Positions 16,525-24,271 of a stretch of DNA of 64,000 bases are shown here, piece after piece (position 1 is the first letter of the stretch; the number at the start of each line of letters is the position of its first letter). The position numbers and the translations under genes are program-made. The stretch covers positions 1-64,000 of the forward strand of contig JAJEEE010000067.1 in NCBI GenBank assembly GCA_022821145.1, read 5' to 3'. The notes beneath the pieces are model-generated. The model saw only the letters and a program-made list of their open reading frames with translations. It was not told where the DNA came from and did not search any database. The DNA comes from Acidobacteriota bacterium (lineage in GTDB: Bacteria; Acidobacteriota; Terriglobia; 20CM-2-55-15).

Positions 16525-17759
16525 AGGAACAACAGCCAGCACATCGCCGCGGCGACGAGCGACATCGACAGGCCCCAGGCCAGCATCTTGTTGAACAGCG
16601 ACCGCGTGTCGGCGCCTTCCGGCGCCGCGGCCAGGAACAGGGCGCCGACCGTGGACAAGGATGACAGATCGACCAGGCTGGCCCCCACGTTCATCGACCA
16701 TGCGATCGGCAGCGGATCGACGCCGCCGACGCCTGCGCTGAGTCCCGGGACCATGGGCAGGAACGCCGGCAGGACGACGCCCGACGTGCTGCTGTAGACG
16801 GAAATCAGGCCCGCTCCGAACGCGACGATGGGCGCCAGCGTGTCCGGGCTCGATATCCGCGCCATACCGTCGGTGAACAGCGCCATCCCCTCGGTCGCCT
16901 CCAGGATCGAGACCAGGACCGAGACGCCGGTGACCATCAGGATCACGCCCCACGGGACTCGCTGAATCGCCTCGCGCTGGTCGACCGTCCGCAGCAGGAT
17001 GAGGATCGCGGAGACCGTGAACCCGGTCATGCCGACGTGGGTCTCGAAGACGGCGACGCTGACGATGAACACCGCGATTCCGGCCAGCGTGATCCAGTGG
17101 CGCGCCTCCATCGGGCCGGCATCGTCGGAGACCGCCGTCACGCGCTCCCGCTGCCTGAAGAGCTTGAGCCCGCCGAACAGCGCGAAACCGGCGAAGGCGA
17201 CCACCGCATGGGCGACGGCGTTGTACGTGTAGGTGTACCACTCGACGCCGCCCAGGCCGATCCCGTCCATCACCCCGTTGGCCACGATTCCGGTGGGGGC
17301 GAAGGGCGACAGCGTTCCGGCCAGCGTTCCGTTGCCCGCCATGATGGCCATCAGGAACGGCGATATGCCGGCCCGCCCCGCGACGGCCATGGCGGGCGGG
17401 GCCAGCAGGGCGCTCGCCGGCGTTCCGCCCGGGCCGATCGTCGCGACGACGAGGCCGAGAAAGAAGAACATGAACGGCAGATACGCCACGCGTCCGCGGC
17501 AGAGGCCGACGGCGTGTCCGGTGATGCGGGCCAGGGCGCCGTTCGACTGCGCGATGCTGAACAGCAGCGTCACGCCGACGAGCGTGACGAACAGCGCGGT
17601 GGGGAATCCCCCGATCACGTCGCCGACGGTCATGCCGCCGAGGAAGACGCCGATGATCCAGGCCATCGCCAGCGCGACGATGCCGACGTTGATGGCCGTC
17701 GTGAAGCTCAACCCGACGGCCGCGACGAGCGCGGCAATGGCGACCCAGGCCAGGTTCAT
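16521..17759 (-). CDS. MatC-like carboxylate carrier (SLC13/ArsB-type membrane protein)
   Basis: The product has 412 residues and about 11-12 hydrophobic helices. The N-terminal half (V-G-L-S-F-T-T-A-I-N-V-G-I-V-A-L, then G-D-V-I-G-G-F-P) matches the MatC N-terminal domain of dicarboxylate carriers in the ion-transporter superfamily. Re-entrant-loop-like motifs A-T-I-G-P-G-G-T-P and Y-S-S-T-S-G-V-V are present. It follows a gallate-type dioxygenase and a metallo-hydrolase on the same strand, so uptake of an aromatic or dicarboxylic acid is a reasonable inference. Malonate is the model substrate of MatC itself, but no malonate genes are seen. Confidence 0.75.
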   Translation of the reverse strand: MNLAWVAIAALVAAVGLSFTTAINVGIVALAMAWIIGVFLGGMTVGDVIGGFPTALFVTLVGVTLLFSIAQSNGALARITGHAVGLCRGRVAYLPFMFFFLGLVVATIGPGGTPASALLAPPAMAVAGRAGISPFLMAIMAGNGTLAGTLSPFAPTGIVANGVMDGIGLGGVEWYTYTYNAVAHAVVAFAGFALFGGLKLFRQRERVTAVSDDAGPMEARHWITLAGIAVFIVSVAVFETHVGMTGFTVSAILILLRTVDQREAIQRVPWGVILMVTGVSVLVSILEATEGMALFTDGMARISSPDTLAPIVAFGAGLISVYSSTSGVVLPAFLPMVPGLSAGVGGVDPLPIAWSMNVGASLVDLSSLSTVGALFLAAAPEGADTRSLFNKMLAWGLSMSLVAAAMCWLLFL

Positions 17760-17770
17760 CCGGTCGAAAC

Positions 17771-18646
17771 CTATCGGGCGTCCGCCAGACGGCGCTCGGC
17801 GTCCTCCAGCCGTTGGGCCAGGAACACGGGCGCTTCACCCGGGTTGACGTAGGGGTTGGGATCGCCGTCGCTTCGCGCGGCCAGCCGCTCGTACTTGTCG
17901 AAGAAACTGACCGACCACGGGTGGCTGTGCAGCCAGACGTCCGGGCGGGCCAGGTCCTGGAGACGGCGGATCGTCGCGACGAAGTTCTCCAGCGCCGGCG
18001 CGTCGTTGCTGTTCAGCGTCGGGCCCGGCCACATGAAGACTTCGAATTCCTCGCCGTCCTCGAACACGGAGAACTCCATCGACGTCACGCCGTCGGTATG
18101 GCCCGGGGTAACGTAGAGGTTGATCGTCGTGTCCCCGAGCGTCAGGGTTCCCCCGTCCTCGGTGACCATGTCGCGCGGGACCCCCAACGCGTCTTCCTCG
18201 CCGTTTCTACGGATCGTCTCCTCCATCAGCGCCCAGTCGGCCTCGGCCATCATGACTCGGGCGCCTGTAAGCTCCTGCATGGTCTTCAACCCACCGTAGT
18301 GGTCGTTGTGCCCGTGGGTCACGATGATGTACTCCACGTCCAGGGGATCGAGGCCGAGCTGCTCCATGGCGTCGGCGGTGTGGCCGGCGAAGTCCCCGAA
18401 CAGCGTGTCGATCAGGATCAGCCCTTCGCTGGTTTCGATGACATACGCGCAGACGAAGTCCAGCCCGACGTAGTACAGGTTGTCGAAGATCCTGAACGGC
18501 GTGACCGGTTGCGCCGTTCCGGCGCCGAGCCCCTGCGGGCGCGGCGAAGCCTGTCCATGGGCGTCCCCGGCCGCGAGCATCGATCCCAGGAAGAACGCCA
18601 GGGCCGCCACGGCGAGACGTGGCCTTGCATGGTGTATCGTTTTCAT
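17771..18646 (-). CDS. secreted MBL-fold metallo-hydrolase (B3-like)
   Basis: The ATG at 18646 overlaps the stop of the dioxygenase gene (ATGA), giving 291 residues. A signal peptide (G-D-A-H-G-Q-A) is followed by V-T-H-G-H-N-D-H-Y-G-G, the H-x-H-x-D-H di-zinc motif, then T-P-G-H-T-D-G and W-L-H-S-H-P-W. Other residues (F-R-I-F-D-N-L-Y-Y-V-G) resemble subclass B3 lactamases and related exported hydrolases. It may open a lactone or ester in the gallate-related pathway, or be an unrelated housekeeping hydrolase. Confidence 0.85.
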   Translation of the reverse strand: MKTIHHARPRLAVAALAFFLGSMLAAGDAHGQASPRPQGLGAGTAQPVTPFRIFDNLYYVGLDFVCAYVIETSEGLILIDTLFGDFAGHTADAMEQLGLDPLDVEYIIVTHGHNDHYGGLKTMQELTGARVMMAEADWALMEETIRRNGEEDALGVPRDMVTEDGGTLTLGDTTINLYVTPGHTDGVTSMEFSVFEDGEEFEVFMWPGPTLNSNDAPALENFVATIRRLQDLARPDVWLHSHPWSVSFFDKYERLAARSDGDPNPYVNPGEAPVFLAQRLEDAERRLADAR

Positions 18647-19932
18647 CGGTTGTCCTTGTCCCAGTCCGTCTTTCCCTGGTCCCGGCCGGCGACCGAGTAC
18701 AGGACCTGGGCGTTGCGGGTCTTCTGAAAGTCTTCGAGCGATTCGCCGCGCATCGCCGCGTAGATGTGCAGGTTCGACGTCCCGACGACCGCGCCCAGCT
18801 TCTCGAGCATGAAGAAGATGACGCCGTAGTGGATCATGCCCCGCCAGTCCAGATCGCGGACCATCCGGCGTTCCTCGCCGGTCAGGCCGGCTTCCTCGAA
18901 CGCCGTTTCGGGATCCGACAGGAATCGGCGGCGGTGGTCCGGGATGACCAGGTCGTGCAGGAACCGGTTCAGCCTGTAGGCGCGGACGCTGGTGTCCAGC
19001 GTGAACGGATAGGTGCCCTCGAGCGCGTCCGCGCCGTCCAGTTGGCGGTGGATCCGCTCCAGGTAGGCGTCGGCGGACTCTGTGTCGGTATCGGAAGCGT
19101 CGTTCTCGAATATCAGCGTGCCGATGGCCGTCATGGACGGCAGGTAGTAGGACTGGTGCAGCTTCCGCACCTTCCGGGCCATCGCGCCGCGCATGATCAG
19201 CCACATCACTATTTCCGCGCTCTCCCATCCGCCGCGCCGGGCGTACTCGGCGAGCGTCATCTCGGTGAGCGTCTCCGGATCCTTCTCGAGGAGCTCGATG
19301 AACTCCATGTCCCATTCCGTGTTGTTGAACCCGGCGCGCTCCCCGTGCACCTGGTGGGACAACCCGCCGGTGGCGACGACGGCCACCCGGATGTCCTCGG
19401 GGTAGCTCCGGATCGCCCGGCCGAGCGATTGCCCCAGCTTGTAGCAGCGGCGCGCGGTGGGTGACGGCGCCTGCAACACGCCCACCTGCAGCGGGACGAT
19501 CGCTCCGGGCCAGTCCGGTTCGTGGGGCCACAACGCCGACAGGGGCGAGAAGCAGCCGTGATCGAGCCCCTTGCCCTGGAAGAACGACAGGTCGAACTCG
19601 TCGGCCGTCAAGCCGGCGGCGATGTGGTGGGCCAGTCCCGCGTGGCCGCGGACCGGCGGCAGAGCGCGAGGACCGCCGCCCTCGTCGGCCACCGGGTAGA
19701 GTTCTCCGATGCCGAGCGCGAAGTGGGAGTAGTGGTCGAAGAAGAACGAGGTGACGTGGTCGTTGTAGATGAAGAACAGCACGTCGGGCCGTTTCTCGTC
19801 CAGCCAGCGGCGGACGGGCTCGTAGCCTTCGAAGATCGGCGCCCAGTTGGGGTCGGATTGCTTGTTGGTATCGAGCGCGAAACCGATCGTCGGTGTGTGC
19901 GACGTGGCGATGGCGCCGACTATCGTGGCCAT
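18643..19932 (-). CDS. class III extradiol dioxygenase, gallate dioxygenase-like
   Basis: The 429-residue length matches one-chain gallate dioxygenases, in which a LigB-like catalytic domain is fused to a LigA-like C-terminal domain. Iron ligands are visible as His12 (A-T-S-H-T-P) and His59 (Y-N-D-H-V). His125 (L-D-H-G) and His193 (G-L-S-H-Q) match the two second-shell histidines of DesB-type enzymes. The C-terminal half (from about residue 315) has the LigA-like helical pattern R-L-N-R-F-L-H and F-E-E-A-G-L-T-G-E-E-R. The expected reaction is O2-dependent ring cleavage of gallate or a related trihydroxybenzoate. It is the first gene of a three-gene unit with a hydrolase and a carrier. Confidence 0.85.
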   Translation of the reverse strand: MATIVGAIATSHTPTIGFALDTNKQSDPNWAPIFEGYEPVRRWLDEKRPDVLFFIYNDHVTSFFFDHYSHFALGIGELYPVADEGGGPRALPPVRGHAGLAHHIAAGLTADEFDLSFFQGKGLDHGCFSPLSALWPHEPDWPGAIVPLQVGVLQAPSPTARRCYKLGQSLGRAIRSYPEDIRVAVVATGGLSHQVHGERAGFNNTEWDMEFIELLEKDPETLTEMTLAEYARRGGWESAEIVMWLIMRGAMARKVRKLHQSYYLPSMTAIGTLIFENDASDTDTESADAYLERIHRQLDGADALEGTYPFTLDTSVRAYRLNRFLHDLVIPDHRRRFLSDPETAFEEAGLTGEERRMVRDLDWRGMIHYGVIFFMLEKLGAVVGTSNLHIYAAMRGESLEDFQKTRNAQVLYSVAGRDQGKTDWDKDNR

Positions 19933-20011
19933 GAGCGTGCTCCTTCAGTCGTTGAACGGCGTCGGAGGGATCAGTGTAGGGGCGCGGGCCGGCCCATCGC
20001 AACCCGGATCG

Positions 20012-21031
20012 CTATTCGAGGCTCAGCGCCCGTTCGATCACGGCCTCGCGACCTTCCATGCGGGTTGCCGCGATCTCGTCTTCGGACAGACCCGCGATGC
20101 GTCCGAGAATCCGGTACGGCGACCAGTTGTGCCCGGAGTAGCTCCAGCGGGACATCTCGACGAGCGACGGCAGCGCGCCGTTCCGGATCTCGGCCAGGAT
20201 ATCGGGGTCCCGTCCGGCGCTCAAGTACTGGAGGACCCGCACGCCATTCCCGCGCTCCGCGTAGACGACGGAATTGAGCATACCGATGAACGGGCCGGCG
20301 GGAATCGCGATGCCCAGCTCGGGCCGGGCCGCCGCCAACGCCGCGATGGCCGTCAGCGCCCGCGTGGCGTTGGTGCGCACCGACGGGTCCGGATCCAGGG
20401 ACGCGTCGACGAGATCCTCCACGACGTCCTGCTTGTTCTCGGCGTAACCGATCACGTAGGCGGCGGCCGCCCGGTGGTTCCGGTCGGCGGATTCCGCCAG
20501 GACGCGCTTGAGGATGTCCAGGCGTCCCGAAGCGAAGACGAGGAACTTCTCCTGTTCGGCCTGGGCCGTCGGATCGGAGACACGGGAGTGGCCGGCCGAG
20601 AGGTCTTCGGTCGGCGCGCCGCCCATCGAGGCCGCGCGGACGGCCGTGTTGAAGGCCAGGAACGTGTCGTAGATGTCGGCGGGAAGACGCGCATCGCCGG
20701 CCGGGGCTGGACGCCACGTCAGGCGGGACTCCCCGGTTTCGTCGATGCCGACGAAGACCAGGACGTTGCCGTCGTTGTCGCAGCAGGTGCCGTCGAGCAG
20801 GATCTCGGCGACGCCCATCTCCCGGGCCAGCCGCGGGCCCAGGGTCATGTCCAACTGGGGGAGCGCGTAATCGCCCTCCGCGAAGCCCAGCGCGTCGCGC
20901 ACCTCGGTGTCGGAGAGGGTGCGGTTTCCGTAGATCTCGATCGTGCCGATGGGCGGGATGCCGTCGTTTTGGGCGTGGAGAATAGACAGGAACAGGAAGA
21001 GGAGAACCGGCGACTGGAAGCGTTTCCACAT
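20012..21031 (-). CDS. exported POTRA-like plus HEAT-repeat protein
   Basis: This 339-residue protein has a signal peptide (L-F-L-F-L-S-I-L-H-A-Q). Residues about 29-58, I-E-I-Y-G-N-R-T-L-S-D-T-E-V-R-D-A-L-G, read as a POTRA/FtsQ-type domain of the kind found in BamA and FtsQ. From about 150 on, alanine-rich helical repeats (A-S-L-D-P-D-P-S-V-R-T-N-A-T-R-A-L) look like HEAT repeats. Two adjacent cysteines (G-T-C-C-D-N-D) are unusual. The combination suggests a periplasmic scaffold or adaptor. I do not recognise a named family. Confidence 0.6.
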   Translation of the reverse strand: MWKRFQSPVLLFLFLSILHAQNDGIPPIGTIEIYGNRTLSDTEVRDALGFAEGDYALPQLDMTLGPRLAREMGVAEILLDGTCCDNDGNVLVFVGIDETGESRLTWRPAPAGDARLPADIYDTFLAFNTAVRAASMGGAPTEDLSAGHSRVSDPTAQAEQEKFLVFASGRLDILKRVLAESADRNHRAAAAYVIGYAENKQDVVEDLVDASLDPDPSVRTNATRALTAIAALAAARPELGIAIPAGPFIGMLNSVVYAERGNGVRVLQYLSAGRDPDILAEIRNGALPSLVEMSRWSYSGHNWSPYRILGRIAGLSEDEIAATRMEGREAVIERALSLE

Positions 21032-21080
21032 GGCGGCGTGGGGGTTGGGTTATGAGCCTTTGGTGAAGCTCCGCATTGCT

Positions 21081-21108
21081 GAAGAGATCGTTTTCTTGGA
21101 CTGACGCC
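21081..21108 (+). repeat. 28-bp direct repeat, copy 1
   Basis: The 28 bases starting GAAGAGATCG and ending CTGACGCC are identical to 21361-21388. The flanks differ on both sides. Confidence 0.9.
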
Positions 21109-21119
21109 TCGCTCCGCTC

Positions 21120-21159
21120 GTTGTCCAGTCGCGGCGAGGAACGCCGCGACTGCAATTGG
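21120..21159 (-). repeat. REP-like palindromic unit 1
   Basis: An 11-bp perfect stem (CAGTCGCGGCG at 21126-21136 with its complement at 21142-21152) has the 5-nt loop AGGAA. Its reverse complement aligns along its whole length with the unit at 21262-21300, including the flanking TGGACAA. Confidence 0.75.
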
Positions 21160-21261
21160 CATCCCGCAAGGTCGCAGCGGAGTACGCAGCGCCGGTCATG
21201 GCGTTTGAGGATCCAGGCCGATTCCAGGGTGCCGAGGATACGCACAACGTCGCCGCATTCC

Positions 21262-21300
21262 CCATTGGACCCGCGGCGTCCCCCGCCGCGGGTGGACAAT
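21262..21300 (+). repeat. REP-like palindromic unit 2
   Basis: A 10-bp stem (ACCCGCGGCG at 21269-21278 with CGCCGCGGGT at 21284-21293) has the loop TCCCC. Compared with unit 1, the outer stem bases changed on both sides so that pairing is kept (compensatory changes), and the orientation is inverted. Confidence 0.75.
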
Positions 21301-21360
21301 ACGGCCTCCGGGCCGCCGCGTCAGCACGACGAAACCTCGCAAGGCGCCGACACCGTTAAC

Positions 21361-21388
21361 GAAGAGATCGTTTTCTTGGACTGACGCC
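21361..21388 (+). repeat. 28-bp direct repeat, copy 2
   Basis: This is identical to 21081-21108. It runs directly into a half copy of the REP-like unit. Confidence 0.9.
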
Positions 21389-21432
21389 GCGGGTGGACCA
21401 CGAGGCGCAATGGTTGTCGTTCCATCGGGGGA

Positions 21433-22926
21433 CTACTTTGGAGCCGGGGCCGTCAGCTCGCGAATGACGGCCGCCGTCGACTCCCGGACCACGCTGTCGG
21501 CGCCCGAGAAACCGAAGCCGCCGGCCAAACCGAGCGCCATGTCCAGCGGCGTGACGCCGTCGTTGTCGGCGGCCCCGACGTCGGCGCCGTGGGCGGCCAG
21601 GTAGCGAATCACCTCGTCGAAACCCTGGAGCGCGGCCCCGTGCGCGGCCGTACGGCCCCGGCTGTCGGCGGCGTTGATGTCCAGGCCGGCGTCCAGGAAG
21701 AGGCCGATGGCCTCCGTCATCTGCTCGGCGGTCTTGTAGCGCCCGGTCGAATCGGAATCCCGCGTTCCCAGTCCGGCCGCGGCCATCAGCGGATTCGCGC
21801 CGTTCCGCGTCGTCAGCGCGGGGTCGGCGCCATGGTCGAGCAGGAACCGGATCGCCCGAACGTCGGCCGACTTGGCGGCGCGCAACAGGGGCGTCGTGCC
21901 CGTGTTGAGCATCGTGTCGTTCCCGCGGTCGAGCTTGGTCCTGTAGGGAACCTGGCGATCCAGCGGCCGGTTGACGTCGGCGCCGGCGGCCATCAGCAAC
22001 TCCATCAAGCGGAAGCTCGAGATTTCGTTCCGGATCACCTCGGGCGCCGGCCGGTTGGACTCGGGCATCGTGTTGAAGTGCACGGCGGCGTACAAGGGCG
22101 ACTGGCCGGTCGCGTCGGCGAGATTCGGGTCCGCGCCCAGATCGAGCAGCGTGGCGGCAACGTCGTAGTGACCGTTGATGATGGCGGTCAGCATCGGGGT
22201 CACGCCGTCGGAATCGGCGCCGTGGATGTCGGCTCCGGCACTCACCAGGATTTCCACGCACCCCACGCATCCCTCGCGCGCGGCGAACGTCAGCGGGGCC
22301 AGCCCGCCCAGAGGCATCCATTTGGCGCGCGGTTCGGCCGTGGTCTGCCGTTCCCAGTCCCGGATCGCGGAGCGGGCGTTCACGTCGGCCCCGTGGTCGA
22401 TCAGGAGCCGCACGACGTCGGGATGTCCCTCCGCGGCCGCCCACATCAACGCCGTCTGTCCGCGCCACGATTCGCGCGACGCCACGTCCGCGCCGCTTTC
22501 GAGAAGCGCGGCCGCCGCATCCGCGTTTCCGGTCCGGGACGCCGTCATCAGGACGGTCTCGCCCTCGGTTCCCACCTCGTTCGGGCGGGCGCCGGCGTCG
22601 AGCAACAGCCGGATCATCGCGGCGCTCCCGTTGGTCGCCGCCAGGTTGAGCGGGGTGACGCCGTACCGGTTCCGGGCCGCCGGGTCCGCGCCGCCGTCGA
22701 GGAGCGCGGCCGCCATGTCCAGATCGTCGAGCCGGGCGGCCCAATGCAGCGCCGCGGTGCCGTCGACGTTCGCGTCGTTCGCGTCCGCGCCGCCGGCGAG
22801 AAGCTGAATGACGCGCGTCCGATCGCCCGTCCGCGCGGCGTCGGCCAACTCGCCCGCGGCCAGAGGCAGCGGGAGCAGCAGGACGATGGCCATCCACGCG
22901 GTCGTCGGTGCGGACGCGAGCCTCAT
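21433..22926 (-). CDS. exported ankyrin-repeat protein
   Basis: This 497-residue protein has a signal peptide (L-L-L-P-L-P-L-A-A-G) followed by about ten ankyrin repeats. Each shows the pattern D-G-x-T-P-L-x-x-A-A-x-x-G-x-x-x-x-x-x-L-L-x-x-G-A-D, for example G-Q-T-A-L-M-W-A-A-A-E-G-H and G-A-D-V-N-A-R. The repeats form a protein-binding surface, here in the periplasm or outside the cell. Exported ankyrin proteins of this type are common in Acidobacteriota next to DUF1552/DUF1592 genes. It ends 4 bp upstream of the start side of the DUF1552 unit and shares its direction. Confidence 0.88.
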   Translation of the reverse strand: MRLASAPTTAWMAIVLLLPLPLAAGELADAARTGDRTRVIQLLAGGADANDANVDGTAALHWAARLDDLDMAAALLDGGADPAARNRYGVTPLNLAATNGSAAMIRLLLDAGARPNEVGTEGETVLMTASRTGNADAAAALLESGADVASRESWRGQTALMWAAAEGHPDVVRLLIDHGADVNARSAIRDWERQTTAEPRAKWMPLGGLAPLTFAAREGCVGCVEILVSAGADIHGADSDGVTPMLTAIINGHYDVAATLLDLGADPNLADATGQSPLYAAVHFNTMPESNRPAPEVIRNEISSFRLMELLMAAGADVNRPLDRQVPYRTKLDRGNDTMLNTGTTPLLRAAKSADVRAIRFLLDHGADPALTTRNGANPLMAAAGLGTRDSDSTGRYKTAEQMTEAIGLFLDAGLDINAADSRGRTAAHGAALQGFDEVIRYLAAHGADVGAADNDGVTPLDMALGLAGGFGFSGADSVVRESTAAVIRELTAPAPK

Positions 22927-22930
22927 GGGC

Positions 22931-24259
22931 CTACAGCTCCGAAACCGTGCCCGTGCTGTCGCCCAGCGTGTCGATCTCGACGCCGGCCTTGTCGAGCATG
23001 GCCACCAGGAGGTTCGTCATCGGCGTGCGCTCAGCGTAGCTGATGTGCTGTCCCCCGGCGAACCGGTCCGAGCCGCTGATCACGACGTTCGGAAGCGGGT
23101 AGTGGTTGTGGGCGTTGCTGTTGGACATGTTGCTGCCGTACAGCAGAACCGTGTTGTCCAGGAGCGATCCGCCGGCCTCGGGCGTCGTCCGGAGCCTTTC
23201 GACGAAGCGTGAGAACAGCGTCACGTGGTAGTTCTGGATCAGCACGTTCTTCGCCATCCGCTCTTCCCGGTTCTGGTGATGTGAAATCGCGTGATGGCCG
23301 TCCGGAACGCCGACCTGGTTGTAGGTCAGGTTGCTGATCTCGCGGGCCATCATGAACGTGAAGACCCGCGTCACGTCGGCCTGGCAGGCCAGCGCCAGGA
23401 GGTCGAACATGATGTCGACGTGGTCCTCGTAGACGAACGGGATGCCGGGAGGCGCTTCGGGCAGGTCGAGGACCTGGCTGTCCAACCGGGCTTCCGCGCG
23501 TTGGAGCCGGCGCTCGATTTCGCGCACGTTGTCGATGTACTCGTCGAGCCTGCGGTTGTCGTCGTTTCCGAGTCGGCGTTGAAGGGCGCCGGCCTGAGCG
23601 GCGACGGCGTCCAGGATGCTCCGGTCCTCGGCCCGGCGCGTCTGGCGTTCTTCCGGGCTTCCGCCCTGGCCGAACATGCGTTCGAACACCTTGCGCGGGT
23701 TGATCTCCATCGGCATCGGCGTGGTCGGCGTCCGCCAGGAGAGCGTGTTCATGTAGATGCAGCCGTAGTCGCGGTCGCAGGCGCCGATCAGCCCGGAATG
23801 GTCTTCCGTGGCCAGCTCCATCGACGGCAGCATCGTGTCCTGGCCGATCCGCGCGGCGGCGATCTGGTCGGCCGTCACGCCGGCGTATGCGTCCACGCCC
23901 TGCGTGGGTTTCGGGCGCACGCCGCTCAGCCAGGTCGTGGGGCTCAGGGAGTGGACCGCCGAGGTGTCCGCCGCGGCGTGGCCGAGGCCGCTGACGATCG
24001 TCAACTGGTCCCGGAACGGCTCCAGCGGCTTCAGGATCTCCTTGAACTCGAAACCGCGGCCGACCGTTTCGGGGGTGTAACGGTCCATGATGGCCCCGTG
24101 GGGGTGATAGATGAATCCCAGGCGGAGACCCGGGTCCGCCGCCGTACGGCTCTGGGCCGTCAGGGCCGGGACCATCGCGTCCAGCAGCGGCAGGGCCAGC
24201 ATGGCGCCGCCGCTCTTCAGGAGCGTCCGGCGGGACAGGTGTTTCTTGGTGATGAACAT
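22931..24259 (-). CDS. DUF1552 protein with Tat signal
   Basis: This 442-residue protein has a twin-arginine signal (S-R-R-T-L-L-K-S-G-G) and the DUF1552 pattern: R-L-G-F-I-Y-H-P-H-G-A, V-S-G-L-G-H-A-A-A-D, T-W-L-S-G-V-R-P-K-P-T, L-Y-G-S-N-M-S-N-S-N-A-H-N-H and L-V-A-M-L-D-K-A-G-V. Members fold like alkaline-phosphatase/sulfatase relatives, but no activity is established. It is exported folded and sits 12 bp downstream of the DUF1592 multi-domain haem protein, the constant partner of this family. Confidence 0.9.
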   Translation of the reverse strand: MFITKKHLSRRTLLKSGGAMLALPLLDAMVPALTAQSRTAADPGLRLGFIYHPHGAIMDRYTPETVGRGFEFKEILKPLEPFRDQLTIVSGLGHAAADTSAVHSLSPTTWLSGVRPKPTQGVDAYAGVTADQIAAARIGQDTMLPSMELATEDHSGLIGACDRDYGCIYMNTLSWRTPTTPMPMEINPRKVFERMFGQGGSPEERQTRRAEDRSILDAVAAQAGALQRRLGNDDNRRLDEYIDNVREIERRLQRAEARLDSQVLDLPEAPPGIPFVYEDHVDIMFDLLALACQADVTRVFTFMMAREISNLTYNQVGVPDGHHAISHHQNREERMAKNVLIQNYHVTLFSRFVERLRTTPEAGGSLLDNTVLLYGSNMSNSNAHNHYPLPNVVISGSDRFAGGQHISYAERTPMTNLLVAMLDKAGVEIDTLGDSTGTVSEL

Positions 24260-24271
24260 GGGTTTCGCCTC

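Larger units (their letters stand above)
21032..21432. repeat. non-coding repeat cluster with REP-like hairpins
   Basis: This 401-bp gap holds no convincing gene. It contains two inverted copies of a roughly 40-nt palindromic unit and two direct 28-bp repeats, listed separately, plus a half-unit (CGCCGCGGGTGGAC-like) at about 21385-21398. It separates the POTRA-HEAT gene from the ankyrin gene, both on the minus strand. Confidence 0.7.

Noticed and set aside
21081-21388. 28-bp repeats as attachment sites of an integrated element
   Set aside because: Only 252 bp lie between them and there is no integrase, tRNA or cargo gene.
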